From: Microbulbifer salipaludis
GTDB lineage: Bacteria > Pseudomonadota > Gammaproteobacteria > Pseudomonadales > Cellvibrionaceae
DNA length: 64,000 bases
Direction of reading: 5' to 3'
Assembly: GCF_017303155.1 (NCBI RefSeq)
Contig: NZ_JAEKJR010000001.1
Span: 62,001-126,000, forward strand
Program-made: the position numbers and the translations under genes
Shown here: positions 47,030 through 56,805 of the stretch, piece after piece
Position numbering within the stretch: the stretch's first letter is position 1
Layout of the letters: each line of letters opens with the position of its first letter
Notes under the pieces: generated by a model
Database searches by the model: none
Told to the model about the DNA's origin: nothing
What the model saw: only the letters and a program-made list of their open reading frames with translations

Positions 47030-48319
47030 TCAGTTATCCAGCAGGAACCGGGCGATGGTGCGGAAGCCGTGCCCCTTGGCCCCCTGTGCCCACTGGTCGT
47101 TTGGCGCCGGCAGGTAAGAACCGGAAAGGTCCATGTGCACCCAACCGCGCCCTTCGTCGCGCACAAACTTGGCCAGAAAGGCCGCCGCCGTGGACGCGCC
47201 CGGTGTGCCGTCCATACCAACATTGGCAATTTCCGCAAAGCCGGAAGGAATCTGCTCGAGATGGAATTTCTCCAGCGGCAGGCGCCAGGCTTTTTCATTT
47301 TCCTGCCCGGCTGCACGCAATACTTTCTCGGCCATCTCGTCTTCCAGGCTCAGCACCGAATTGTAATCCCGGCCCACCGCCATCTTGGCCGCGCCGGTGA
47401 GGGTCGCCGCATCGAGGATATAACGTGGGTTCTCCTCGCTCGCCGCGATCAGGCCATCCGCCAACACCAGGCGACCTTCCGCATCCGTATTCAGGATTTC
47501 TGCGGTCACCCCATTCTTGTAGGTGATCACATCGCCCAGCTTGAACGCATGCCCGGAAATCAGATTTTCCGCGCAGCATAGATACAGCTTCACGCGTTTC
47601 TGCAGGCCGCGGGCAATGGCCAACGCCAACCCACCGGCAACCATGGCCGCACCGCCCATATCGGACTTCATGTGCGCCATGCCGGCCGAGGGCTTGATGC
47701 TGTAACCGCCGGAGTCAAAGGTGATGCCCTTGCCCACCAGGCAGATATCCACAGGCGCATCGTCGCTGCCCGAGGGGTTGTAATCCAGTTGCAACATGGC
47801 TCCGCCGCGCACACTGCCCCGGCCCACGTGATGAATGCCCATAAAGCCCGCATCCAGCAATTCATCACCGGAGATCACCCGGTAACTGACCGCATCCGGC
47901 GCCAGCTTCTGCAACATATCGGCCGCGCTTTCCGCCAGTGCGCGGGGAAACACATTTTCCGGGGTGCCATTGGTGATTTCCCGCACCCACAGACACGCGG
48001 CGCGGCGCGCTTCCAGTTCTGTGCGTTCGTCGCCCTCGCCAATCCCCCAGTCCAGTGTGCTCTTGCGATTGGGATTGTAGTAACCCGCCCAGAAACTCCA
48101 GCGGCTCTCCAGGTCCCAGTGTTCCCCGGCCAGGACAACATCCGTCACTCCCATGCCGTCGAGGCGACGGGCAGCGCGTTGCACCGCCACCAGGGTACCG
48201 CCGGTGGCCTCGGTGGCATGGATGCGGGCCTCGCTGTCGCTGAAACTCAACAACGCGTTTTTACCCCAGTGTGCCGCCGCCGCGGTATTGTCCAGCCGTA
48301 CCTGCATCGCTGTCGTCAT
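47030..48319 (-). CDS. pepB: Leucyl aminopeptidase family protein (M17, PepB-like)
   Basis: A 429-residue M17 metallo-aminopeptidase, the length of E. coli PepB. The C-terminal catalytic domain contains GKGITFDSGGYSIKPS (Lys and Asp of the metal site), the family signature NTDAEGRLVLAD and ATLTGAAKMA. The enzyme removes N-terminal amino acids from small peptides in the cytoplasm with two divalent metals. The PepA-like DNA-binding N-terminal is absent. It is convergent with no gene and divergent from the zinc-finger protein gene, with a 150-base gap upstream. Confidence 0.9.
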   Translation of the reverse strand: MTTAMQVRLDNTAAAAHWGKNALLSFSDSEARIHATEATGGTLVAVQRAARRLDGMGVTDVVLAGEHWDLESRWSFWAGYYNPNRKSTLDWGIGEGDERTELEARRAACLWVREITNGTPENVFPRALAESAADMLQKLAPDAVSYRVISGDELLDAGFMGIHHVGRGSVRGGAMLQLDYNPSGSDDAPVDICLVGKGITFDSGGYSIKPSAGMAHMKSDMGGAAMVAGGLALAIARGLQKRVKLYLCCAENLISGHAFKLGDVITYKNGVTAEILNTDAEGRLVLADGLIAASEENPRYILDAATLTGAAKMAVGRDYNSVLSLEDEMAEKVLRAAGQENEKAWRLPLEKFHLEQIPSGFAEIANVGMDGTPGASTAAAFLAKFVRDEGRGWVHMDLSGSYLPAPNDQWAQGAKGHGFRTIARFLLDN

Positions 48320-48469
48320 CGTTATGCCTTCTGTGAATCCAAAAAAGAGAGACTTTAAATAGTGACTTTACTATTGGGGCAGTCTAGCAGCCTGCAAGGG
48401 GCAGTTTGCGCCACCGCCGGGAGTGCCGATACACTGGACGGATGACATACCGCGACAAGGAAGTACATC

Positions 48470-49900
48470 ATGGGCGACGCCTGCCACTACCATTCCAGTG
48501 CCGATGCCATCTGGCAATGCTCCGGCTGCAGCACTAACTATTGCGGCGCCTGCGTGCCGGGCTCGGCACTCAATTATCACCAGTCCACCCCCAAATGTAC
48601 CCTGTGCAACAAGCGCCTGGAAAATGTGGGGGCAAGCAATGCGGCCAAGCCATTCTGGCAGATGGCCCCGTTCTATTTCCGCTACGGATGCAGCGCCGGG
48701 CCGCTGACGGTCTCCGCACTCTGCGCCGTGGCGGCACTCGCCATGACCGGTCTCGGGCTGCTGTCGATCTTCGTGTTCGTCGCCACCCTCGCGGTGGTCA
48801 TGCGTTACAACCTGCTAGTGATTGAAAAACTCGCGGGCGGTCAATTGGAAGCGCCGACGTTTGGCGATGCCCAGGACGGTCGCAGTGCCGCCGTTTTTGC
48901 CAAGGTGATCGGCATGATCCTGGTGGCCGGTGGTGCCGGCATGCTGCTGGCAGGGCTGGGAGAAGGAGCCGTACAGGTCTACTCCATCGCTCTGTCGCTG
49001 CTGGCACCGGCGGCGATGATTGTGCTGGCACTGGAGCACAGCATGCGCGCGGCGGTGAACCCTCTCAAGCTGTTGCAGTTTACCCTCATCATCGGCTGGC
49101 CTTACTGGCTGCTGTGGCTTTCCACCAGCGCGGTGTCCGCGGCACCCGCCTACCTGCTGCCGCTGGTGGCAGAAAAGCTCCCGGCGTGGATGTTGCTGCC
49201 GCTGCTCGCCTTCCTCACCAGTTACTTCTCCATCGTGACCAGTGCCATGATGGGGTATATCTGCCTGACCAGACAGCGCAAGCTCGGGGTCATCGCCCAG
49301 GTGGAAGATCAGGAGCCGCTGGAAGAGCGCGAGTTTGAACGCCTGAAAGCCCTGGCGGATACGGTCATTCTGCTGCGGGAGAGCCGGCACGATGAGGCCC
49401 GGAAAACGCTGGTAAACGTGTTACGCCAGCAACCGAACGATGTCGCCCTGAATGAACGCTATGTACGGCTGCTGCTCGCCACCGACGATAAAAAAGCGTT
49501 GCGTGAACTGGGGCCGCATTTGCTGGAGCGCCTGGTCAACCTCAACCACGCCCACAAGGCCGCAGAACTCTACCTGGCAATCGCCGCCAGCCAAGGGTTA
49601 CCGGCGATCGACAAATCGCTGTTGCGGCATCAGCTCGCCGAGGCCCTGTATCACCAGCGTCACTTCAAACCTGCGCTGGCACTCATCAATAACCTGCACA
49701 AGGAAGACCCGCACTACACCCGCCTGGACAGCGCCTATTTACTGCTGGCAAAAATCTATATGGATGGCTTCAACCGCACTGACAACAGCCGCAAATTGCT
49801 GGCGTTCGTGCAGAAGAAATTCCCGAAGAGCAGTGTGCTGGGTGAAGTGCGCAAGCTGGATTCGATTCTGGCGGCCGAGCAGAACGCGCAACCCGCGTAG
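48470..49900 (+). CDS. Membrane protein with N-terminal zinc finger and C-terminal TPR-like region
   Basis: A 476-residue protein. The N-terminus is a B-box-like zinc finger, pairing Cys and His residues (ACHYHSSADAIWQCSGC, CGACVPG, CTLCNK) within the first 48 residues. Four to six transmembrane helices follow (about residues 75-270, DUF4013-like in feel). The last 190 residues are helical with TPR-like spacing. The combination suggests a membrane scaffold that binds a protein partner. ATG 48470 has AAGGAAG upstream. No enzymatic motif is visible and I cannot name the family. The neighbouring rhomboid also has a TPR-like tail. Confidence 0.75.
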   Translation: MGDACHYHSSADAIWQCSGCSTNYCGACVPGSALNYHQSTPKCTLCNKRLENVGASNAAKPFWQMAPFYFRYGCSAGPLTVSALCAVAALAMTGLGLLSIFVFVATLAVVMRYNLLVIEKLAGGQLEAPTFGDAQDGRSAAVFAKVIGMILVAGGAGMLLAGLGEGAVQVYSIALSLLAPAAMIVLALEHSMRAAVNPLKLLQFTLIIGWPYWLLWLSTSAVSAAPAYLLPLVAEKLPAWMLLPLLAFLTSYFSIVTSAMMGYICLTRQRKLGVIAQVEDQEPLEEREFERLKALADTVILLRESRHDEARKTLVNVLRQQPNDVALNERYVRLLLATDDKKALRELGPHLLERLVNLNHAHKAAELYLAIAASQGLPAIDKSLLRHQLAEALYHQRHFKPALALINNLHKEDPHYTRLDSAYLLLAKIYMDGFNRTDNSRKLLAFVQKKFPKSSVLGEVRKLDSILAAEQNAQPA

Positions 49901-49956
49901 CACGTTGCACGGCCTGTTGGTGGGAGCTATGGCCGGACCGGTTCCCGGCGTGGGGG

Positions 49957-51363
49957 CTATATCGCCTGTGGCTGCAGGGAACGGGCGAAATTCAGCGCCT
50001 TGCGCGCGCGCTCTTCGTCGCCGCAGCGGCGATAGTGCTCCACCAGACCATTGGCCAGACGCAACATCAGCGGGTGACGCTGCTGCTTTTGCTGAAGGCG
50101 CTGCAGCAGGCGCTCCACCATTCCCCAGCGCTTCTCCCTGGCCGCACGCTGTGCCAGCAGCAGGCACATCCGCGCATTCAGCGCACGGGGCTCGCTGGTC
50201 CGCTGGAGATAGACATCCACCCCGTCTGCCACCGGCGCAAAATCCTGCTCCGGTAATCGCGCCAGCGCAAAAAGCGCCAGCCAGGCCCGGTGGTGCGCCT
50301 CGCTTTCCGGTGCCAGAGCACTGACCTCGATGGACTTGTTGATCAGGGATAAGGATTGCGGATGTTGGCGCACGGCACTGGCCGCAGCCTGACCGGCCTC
50401 CAGCAGCTTGCCGTGGTTGTGCAGGGACTCGATCCGCGCCAGCGCCAGCTGTTCCGGGGTGGGAGGCAGGTCTTCCTCCACGTGGAGCTCGCGGCTGGGG
50501 CGCCAGCGGATCAGCGCGAAAGTGCAGACAAAGCCGGCCACAAGGCCACCGAAATGCGCCCAGTAGGCAATGTTGTCACTGCCGAAGAGATAGCCGAACA
50601 CCTCCTTGCCGAGCCACAGGGGCAATACCAGCAGCGCTGGCGCGGTGAACTCCCCAAACGCGAAGCCCAGGGTGTAGAAAAACCGCAGCCGCCGCACACC
50701 GTACACCGCCACAAACATGCCCATCACCGCGGATACCGCGCCGGACGCGCCGATCACCGGCACCATGCTGCCCGCTTCCACCCCCATGTGCAGCGCCGCA
50801 GCCGCGAGGCCACCCAGTAAATACAGCCCGATAAACCAGGCCGCACCCAGCGCCAGCTCCACCGACAGGCCGAACAACAGCAGGAAGATCATGTTCCCCA
50901 ACAGGTGTTCCCAGCTACCGTGCAGGAACATATGCCCGAACAGCCCCTGCAGGGTCGGCTCTGCCGGTGTGAGCCCGTAGGCGAAACTGGACAGGCGGTC
51001 GCGCAGCTCATTGAATTCCACGCGCTGCGCGAGCCACTGCTGCTCACCTTCTGCGGCAAGCTGCGGCAATAGCCAGTTGTGGAATTCGTGGCTCCAAAGC
51101 AGCTGTTCGTAGATGAACTCTTCCCCGGCACCCTGTGCCAGGGATCGCCACTCCGGCTTTTCCGCGTCCACAAACTCGTAGAAGCGCTGCTCTTCCCGCA
51201 CCGGTAGCTCGCTGGAAAAGTAGAACTCCTCCGCCACCTGCCAACGCGCCTCGTCCTCGCCCTGATAGAGCACGTAGACCAGCAGGTTGACCAGAATCAG
51301 CGCAAAGCACACCAGCGGCGGTCGACGCCAGTCGGGCTTGTTCTGGATGGGTATTATCAGCAA
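49957..51363 (-). CDS. Rhomboid family intramembrane serine protease with TPR-like C-terminus
   Basis: A 468-residue rhomboid. The catalytic Ser lies in GASGAVSAVMG (about residue 204) and the His in AYWAHFGGLVAGF (about 265), within a six-helix core that also contains HMFLHGSWEHLLGN. A soluble region between the first helix and the core is unusually large (about 110 residues). The C-terminal 170 residues (from EQLALARIE) are helical with TPR character. This differs clearly from the small rhombosortase at 41277-41915, so the window holds two distinct rhomboids. Confidence 0.87.
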   Translation of the reverse strand: MLIIPIQNKPDWRRPPLVCFALILVNLLVYVLYQGEDEARWQVAEEFYFSSELPVREEQRFYEFVDAEKPEWRSLAQGAGEEFIYEQLLWSHEFHNWLLPQLAAEGEQQWLAQRVEFNELRDRLSSFAYGLTPAEPTLQGLFGHMFLHGSWEHLLGNMIFLLLFGLSVELALGAAWFIGLYLLGGLAAAALHMGVEAGSMVPVIGASGAVSAVMGMFVAVYGVRRLRFFYTLGFAFGEFTAPALLVLPLWLGKEVFGYLFGSDNIAYWAHFGGLVAGFVCTFALIRWRPSRELHVEEDLPPTPEQLALARIESLHNHGKLLEAGQAAASAVRQHPQSLSLINKSIEVSALAPESEAHHRAWLALFALARLPEQDFAPVADGVDVYLQRTSEPRALNARMCLLLAQRAAREKRWGMVERLLQRLQQKQQRHPLMLRLANGLVEHYRRCGDEERARKALNFARSLQPQAI

Positions 51364-51506
51364 GGGCAGACCTGCGGCTCAATCGACTCTTGGGGTAATC
51401 AGATCAGGGATCCATTCGGGCCATCCAGAATACAGGGGCTACAGAATATGAACAGCCCCAGAGACAGGACATCCGCCAATGGATGTGGATGCAGGCGCCA
51501 GCGGTG

Positions 51507-53819
51507 TCAGTGACTGGACGAGCCCCCATCGTCACCGCCTCCCTCGCCTTCACCACCGATGTCGCCCCCTGTGTCGCTGCCCCCGTCTGCCGGCCAGTCC
51601 TCGGCACCTGCGGAACCGCGGCGCTCCTCAACCGCAGGCTGGGAGGGCGCCGCACCCGGCGCCTCCGGGTGTGACGGTGCCGGATCACCCCAGCTGCGCA
51701 CATGCAGGTCGCGCTGGGGAAAGGGAATCTCGATATTGCGCTGGTTGAACTCCCGCAACAGTTCGATGTTATACAGCGCGTTCAGGTCGCCGAGAGAGGA
51801 CACGGCGTTACTGTTTACCCATACCACCAGCTTGAAATCCAGCGAACTGTCGCCGAACCCGGTGAGCCACACTTCGGTCTTGCGCTGCCAGTTGGAGAAG
51901 GTGACTGGCACCCGCTCCGCCGCCGCCAGCGCGGCCTCGCGCACGGCTTCCGGGTCGGTGCCATAGGCCACCCCGAACATCACGTGAATGCGGCGCACCG
52001 GATCCTCCAGGGTGTGGTTGGTCACCCGGCCGGTCACAAACTCGGAGTTGGGCACCAGAATATCCACATTGTCGCGGGTGGTGATGCGGGTAGAGCGGAC
52101 ATTGATATCGCGGATACGCCCAAACACCCCGGATTCCAGCTCTACCAGGTCACCTACCCGCAGCGGCTGCTCAAACAACAGGATGATGCCGGAAATAAAA
52201 TTGGAAAAAATCGCCTGCATGCCGAAGCCGATACCCACCGACAGGGCACCGGCGATGAGAGTGAGCTTGGAGGTATCCAGCCCCACCATGGTGAGAATGA
52301 TGATGAAGGTAATGAGTACGATGCAATAATTGAGGATGCGCCACAGGGTATAGGCTCCCTGTTCACTGGTGCGATTTTTGTGCACCATGCGCCGCAACAC
52401 CCAGTTGAGTATGCGCGAACACGCCCAGGCGGCGAGAATCACCAGCAGCATTTTGGCGATGTCTTTCAGCGTGATCGGCTGCTGGCTGATGGCAAACAGT
52501 TCGTAATTGGCCAGGTTTCGCCAACCGGTGCGCAGCTGCTCGAACTGCAACACAACCCGGTTGCCCATGGTGCGCCACCACCCCTGCTGGCGCTGGTAGA
52601 CAAAAAGCTGTGCCGCCTCGTAACGTTTGATGTCGTCGGTAAGGTCGCGAACCCGGCCGAGGCCGCTGGCTACCTTTTCGAACTGCCCCCACCACTTGCG
52701 CATGGCCTTGGGGTCTTCGCCCACCCAGGCAACGATCTGGCGCTGACGCACATTCAGTTGTCGTGCCAGGTTCTCGCGAATGGTGGTCGCATTGTTTACC
52801 AGGTCCTTGCTGATGGTGAGCTTTTCATCGGCGGCGGTCTCATCCAGCACGCTGTTCATGGCCAGCAGCAGTTCCTGCTTGCGCAGCTGCAGGCGATTCT
52901 CCAGCGCCTCGACGCTGTAGTTCATCATCCGAATCTGCTGCTCCATGGTTACCGCGGCGTCGGAGCTTTCGAAAATCAGGTCACGCGAGTTATTGCGCTC
53001 GCGCACCAGCTCTTCCAGGTTGGACTTTTCCTCGGTGCGCGCAGCGGCCAGCTTGTCCGCCACCTTGCTGCTGTATTGCAACTCCTTCAGCATGCGGGTG
53101 AGTTCGCCGCCGGCAAACGTCAATTCCTCGTCCCAGGCGGTGAGCTGCTCGTTGAGCATGCTCTGCTCTTCGAGCACCTGCAGGTGACTGACCTGCGCGA
53201 GAAACAGATTCAGCGTGGATTTCAGGTGCCGCGGGTCCGTCTTGCCCCTGTCGCGCAGCGTACCCGCGGTCTCCCGCAAGCGGTTCAGCGACAGATTAAC
53301 GGCCTCATCCATCTGCGATTTTTCCAGCTGCAGACCGTCAAAGCGCTGTTTGCCGCGGGACACCGCCGCGTCAGATTCCGCCCATTGCAAAACCGTCGGA
53401 TCGGTGGGAAAGGAAACATCAGGCAAAACGCTGACTTTCTTCAGTGCGTCGCGCTTTTCCCAGGTTTTTCGAATCCCCGTGATGCGCCGACTGATGGCGG
53501 CGACCTCCTCAGAGAGTTTCGCCTCCTCCGGCAGTGTGGCACTCCAGTCTTGCCAGGCCTGTTCCACATCTTCCAGCCACAGCGCGCGCTGCTCGAGGGT
53601 GACGTCCGGCCACTGGGTCCACCAGTCTGCGGCTAAGCTGCTGAAATCGGGGACAACCGGCGAGAATTCTTTCGGTGTGTTGGAAGGCAGCTGCGCGAGG
53701 GTAGAAGCGGGAAACAGCAGGCACAGGCTTAACAGGCACAGACAGGCGAGCGCGGCGCGCACGCAACCCGTCGCGATGCGAAGACAATGTGGAAACGGCG
53801 CGGCGCTGACAACACCCAT
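51507..53819 (-). CDS. Mechanosensitive ion channel, MscS superfamily (MscK/MscM-like)
   Basis: A large MscS-type channel (about 770 residues) that releases solutes on hypo-osmotic shock. It has a signal peptide (the LACLCLLSLCLLF stretch), a long periplasmic coiled-coil region (about residues 60-390), several membrane helices, and the MscS core: the pore helix region SVGIGFGMQAIFSNFISG, GDLVELESGVFGRI and ILVPNSEFVTG. The C-terminus ends in a Gly/Asp/Ser-rich tail (EGEGGGDDGGSSSH) of unknown role. ATG 53819 puts the signal peptide at the N-terminus; ATG 53876 would add 19 residues. Confidence 0.9.
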   Translation of the reverse strand: MGVVSAAPFPHCLRIATGCVRAALACLCLLSLCLLFPASTLAQLPSNTPKEFSPVVPDFSSLAADWWTQWPDVTLEQRALWLEDVEQAWQDWSATLPEEAKLSEEVAAISRRITGIRKTWEKRDALKKVSVLPDVSFPTDPTVLQWAESDAAVSRGKQRFDGLQLEKSQMDEAVNLSLNRLRETAGTLRDRGKTDPRHLKSTLNLFLAQVSHLQVLEEQSMLNEQLTAWDEELTFAGGELTRMLKELQYSSKVADKLAAARTEEKSNLEELVRERNNSRDLIFESSDAAVTMEQQIRMMNYSVEALENRLQLRKQELLLAMNSVLDETAADEKLTISKDLVNNATTIRENLARQLNVRQRQIVAWVGEDPKAMRKWWGQFEKVASGLGRVRDLTDDIKRYEAAQLFVYQRQQGWWRTMGNRVVLQFEQLRTGWRNLANYELFAISQQPITLKDIAKMLLVILAAWACSRILNWVLRRMVHKNRTSEQGAYTLWRILNYCIVLITFIIILTMVGLDTSKLTLIAGALSVGIGFGMQAIFSNFISGIILLFEQPLRVGDLVELESGVFGRIRDINVRSTRITTRDNVDILVPNSEFVTGRVTNHTLEDPVRRIHVMFGVAYGTDPEAVREAALAAAERVPVTFSNWQRKTEVWLTGFGDSSLDFKLVVWVNSNAVSSLGDLNALYNIELLREFNQRNIEIPFPQRDLHVRSWGDPAPSHPEAPGAAPSQPAVEERRGSAGAEDWPADGGSDTGGDIGGEGEGGGDDGGSSSH

Positions 53820-53971
53820 GCGTGAGGCGATCCCTGTATCCCTGCCCTTGAATTCCTGTCCCGGCCTATCGTCCATGCGCCACCCGCCGGTGCTTGCCGA
53901 GGGAAACCCGGCGACACCGACTCCAGCGTGGGAACTACATCGGATTAATTGTAGAAGAGATCAACCAGGCC

Positions 53972-54865
53972 TCAGCGGCGCCTTTCGTAACGCTGGATGC
54001 AATCGCGATACGCCCGCTGATAGATACGCACCCGCTGCCCCTCGAGACTGCTGCCCCTCCGCGCCGCATCGGAAGCATCCTGTCGACAGGCCGACTCCAG
54101 CAGGGCGCGGTTGTCGTAGCGCTCGCCGGCGGCGTCGTAAGGCGGGCGCACATTGGCGTAGGGCCGGGGCGCACGCCGGCGCTGGTCGCGGTAGCGATCG
54201 GCCTCGAACATCGGCGCGTCACTGCGACCCACAGCCTCCGGATCAATCGCACCTGGTGGATAAGCGCGGGGAATACCGGATCGCTCGCGCAGATCCTCCA
54301 GATTTTCATCCGGGTTTTCATCCACAGTACCGTACAAACGCTCCTCGTAGGCCCCCACAATATCGCTGCTACGCTCGCCCAGATAACGCCGCCATTGATA
54401 CGGTGGGTTGGTCACGATATAGCTCCGACGCTGCGCGTCGTAACGGTAAAACGTGCCCGTACCGCTCATGAAAAAGCGCTGGCCATCGATCTCGAATCCG
54501 GTACTGCCGTAGGGTACAAACGCCAGCGCCGCCCCCAGCGGCGGCTCTACCCGCAGGTATCCGTCGTCTTCCTTGCGGTAAAAGTAGCCGCCCTGGTAGT
54601 AATAAGTGTTGCCATTGAGCGTGAGGCGGGTAGCCCCGGGGCGCAGCGCGCGCTGGCGGTTGGGGTCGCGGGCATAATCACGCTCGGGCTCGGCACTGGC
54701 ATTGTCAGTGGCCTGCGCCACCGCTTTGGCGGGCGCCATCATGGCAACGGCGGCGAAAATGGAAAGCAGTGCACCGCACGAAACACACAGCAATGGCCTG
54801 AGACAGGCACCGAAAGAGGCGCTCGCAGGGAATAAGAAGAAGGTACGGGGCTGGGCTGGGGGCAT
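53972..54865 (-). CDS. DUF6515-like exported protein
   Basis: A 297-residue protein with a long hydrophobic N-terminus (about residues 24-50) that serves as signal or anchor. The characteristic segment LNGNTYYYQGGYFYRKEDDGY (about 82-101) followed by VVEPPLG-like sequence matches the DUF6515 family, found in many marine gammaproteobacteria. The rest is Arg/Tyr-rich and proline-rich, with a repeat-like YRDQRRR region. Function is unknown; a cell-envelope role is possible. The gene is 96 bases downstream of the MscS gene start on the same strand. Confidence 0.7.
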   Translation of the reverse strand: MPPAQPRTFFLFPASASFGACLRPLLCVSCGALLSIFAAVAMMAPAKAVAQATDNASAEPERDYARDPNRQRALRPGATRLTLNGNTYYYQGGYFYRKEDDGYLRVEPPLGAALAFVPYGSTGFEIDGQRFFMSGTGTFYRYDAQRRSYIVTNPPYQWRRYLGERSSDIVGAYEERLYGTVDENPDENLEDLRERSGIPRAYPPGAIDPEAVGRSDAPMFEADRYRDQRRRAPRPYANVRPPYDAAGERYDNRALLESACRQDASDAARRGSSLEGQRVRIYQRAYRDCIQRYERRR

Positions 54866-55280
54866 GTGCGACCTCGCAAGTGCACCGCACTGAACACTCG
54901 GTCAGCAAGGCGCCAACATTCCCACCCCATTACGCAGGCAAAAGCCTGACAGAAAAGAAATCCTGCAAAAAACCAACAAGAGCAACGCGCGGTCCCTACC
55001 CGCCGTGAAAGGCAAAGCGGGCAAAGGCCGCGCGCGCTTGGTAGCCGACGGCGCCGGTCGCTTGTGTGACCGGCGAAACCAACAGAGTGCGCAGTCCTCA
55101 AGGGCCTCGCACTATTGCTGTACGACCGACTACTCCCTTAGTGTAGGTTGTTACGTCCGACATCCAAAATTGCGACGGCGTCAAAATCACACACCATCAC
55201 ACGAGACCGTCACACCCGGCCGCAAAACCCGACCGGGACCGGTGACCAGCCAGAACCGGCCACCAGCGACGAGCAACGGC
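54866..55280. other. Intergenic region upstream of the DUF6515-like gene (415 bases)
   Basis: No convincing ORF or RNA gene. The only structured item is CTAC-N9-GTAG (55130-55146), an inverted repeat with a CTACTCCC...GTGTAGG look that could be an operator for the minus-strand gene. The aminotransferase gene ends at 55281, so this stretch is also its 3' region, with no hairpin terminator visible. Confidence 0.5.
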
Positions 55281-56594
55281 TCAGGACAGGCCGGAAATCA
55301 CTTCCCGCAGCTTGCCGACAATATCGTCGATCTCGTGGGCCTCGATAATCAGCGGCGGCGACATGCACAGCGCATCACCAATGCCGCGCGCCATCACCCC
55401 GGCCTCCCAGGCCAGCGCCGATGCCTTGGCACCGAACTTCCCTTTCAGGCCCTCCGGTGCGCGCAGCTCGATGGCGCCTACCAGACCGTAGTTGCGCACA
55501 TCGATCACATTGTCGAGGTCCGACAGCGAATGCAGGGCCGCTTCCCAGTGCTTGCCGATATCCCCGGCCGCACGGGTCAGCAGGCCCTCGCGATCGTAAA
55601 TATCCAGCGTCGCCATCCCCGCAGCACAGGCCACCGGATGCGCTGAATAGGTGTAGCCATGGAACAGCTCCACCATACCTTCGGCGGCGGCATCCATCAC
55701 CGTGTTGTAAATCTTGTCGCTGACAAACACCGCGCCCAGAGGCACTGTCGCATTGGTAATGCCCTTGGCCGAGGTAATCATATCCGGCGTCACACCGAAT
55801 TCCTGCGAAGCAAATGGCGAACCGGTACGGCCCCAGCCAGAAATTACTTCATCAAAAATCAGCAGCAGATCGTGCTTGTCACAGATCTCGCGCAGACGCT
55901 GCAGATACCCCTTCGGCGGCAGCACCACGCCACCGGCACCGGAGAAAGGCTCCACAATCACCGCCGCAATCTGATCCGCACCGTGGAAAGCGACCAAACG
56001 CTCCAGATCTTCCGCCAGCTCCACCCCGTGCTCCGGCAGACCTTTGCTGAACGCATTGCGTTCGATGTCCAGCGTATGACGCATATGGTTCGCCTTCACC
56101 GGCTGACCGAACGACTGGTAATTCGGCGCAATACCGCCCACGGAAATACCGCCGAAGTTCACCCCGTGGTAACCCTTTTCACGACCGATAAACATGGTGC
56201 GCGAACCCTTGCCACGGGCGCGCTGGTATTGCAGCGCAATCTTCAGGGCCGACTCCACCGCCTCGGAACCGGAATTGCCGAAGAACACATGGTTCAGCGG
56301 ATCGGGTGTGTACTGCACCAGACGTTCCGCGTAGGCGAAACTCAGCTCGTGGCCGAAATTGAAAATCGAGCTGTAATCCAGCTTGCGCGCCTGCTCGGAA
56401 ATCGCATCGGCAATTTCTGCACGGCAGTGGCCCGCATTGGAACACCACAGACCCGCGGTCGCATCAATAATTTTGCGGCCGGATTTTTCAAACAGGTAAA
56501 TCCCCTCCGCCCGTTCGACGATACGCGGCGATGCCTTGAAGGTGCGGTTGGGGGTAAACGGCATCCAGAATGCGTTGTTTTTCAGTTCGGACAT
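55281..56594 (-). CDS. Class III aminotransferase (omega-amino acid:pyruvate type)
   Basis: A 437-residue PLP enzyme of the class III (GabT/beta-alanine-pyruvate) family. The catalytic Lys is in SAKGITNA, with DEVISGWGRTG as the cofactor-binding region. The HELSF and FFGNSGSEAVE motifs are normal. It should transfer the amino group of GABA, beta-alanine or a related omega-amino acid to pyruvate, and the product could be oxidised by the dehydrogenase encoded upstream. ATG 56594 has GGAG six bases upstream; the ATG at 56618 would add eight residues. The same-strand dehydrogenase gene is 211 bases upstream, across a structured repeat. Confidence 0.92.
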   Translation of the reverse strand: MSELKNNAFWMPFTPNRTFKASPRIVERAEGIYLFEKSGRKIIDATAGLWCSNAGHCRAEIADAISEQARKLDYSSIFNFGHELSFAYAERLVQYTPDPLNHVFFGNSGSEAVESALKIALQYQRARGKGSRTMFIGREKGYHGVNFGGISVGGIAPNYQSFGQPVKANHMRHTLDIERNAFSKGLPEHGVELAEDLERLVAFHGADQIAAVIVEPFSGAGGVVLPPKGYLQRLREICDKHDLLLIFDEVISGWGRTGSPFASQEFGVTPDMITSAKGITNATVPLGAVFVSDKIYNTVMDAAAEGMVELFHGYTYSAHPVACAAGMATLDIYDREGLLTRAAGDIGKHWEAALHSLSDLDNVIDVRNYGLVGAIELRAPEGLKGKFGAKASALAWEAGVMARGIGDALCMSPPLIIEAHEIDDIVGKLREVISGLS

Positions 56595-56651
56595 GGTTTT
56601 CTCCGATTTAGTTTTCACGTTTCTCTAACGTAGTAAATATGTCGACGCGAA

Positions 56652-56766
56652 GGCGGAGCACCGGGTACAGGTTTTCAGGAGCGTCGGCGACATGGACGTC
56701 GCCGACGCAGCGTACAGGGATGTATTCACAGCGGTCCTGAAAACCTGTACCCGGTGCTTTGCCGCC
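56652..56766 (+). repeat. Compound inverted-repeat element, copy 2 (between the dehydrogenase and aminotransferase genes)
   Basis: Perfect 23-base inverted arms at 56658-56680 and 56735-56757 enclose a perfect 11-bp hairpin (56681-56691 / 56698-56708, loop ATGGAC) and a core reading CAGGGATG then TTCACAGCG. The flanks continue to pair imperfectly (GGCGGA with TTTGCCGCC). The layout is the same as at 7479-7570: closing arms, inner hairpin with a six-base loop, core. The arms differ in sequence, but the core aligns (CAGGGATG, TTCAC, GCG). It lies in the intergenic space between two co-oriented genes. Confidence 0.85.
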
Positions 56767-56805
56767 ACCACAGCAAATTAGAAGGTTCAATAACTACGAC
56801 GAAGC

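Noticed and set aside
51702..53636. A 644-codon open frame on the plus strand, antisense to the MscS channel gene
   Set aside because: GC-rich genes often produce long antisense frames. The minus-strand protein has clear MscS motifs, while the plus frame has no recognisable domain or ribosome site.
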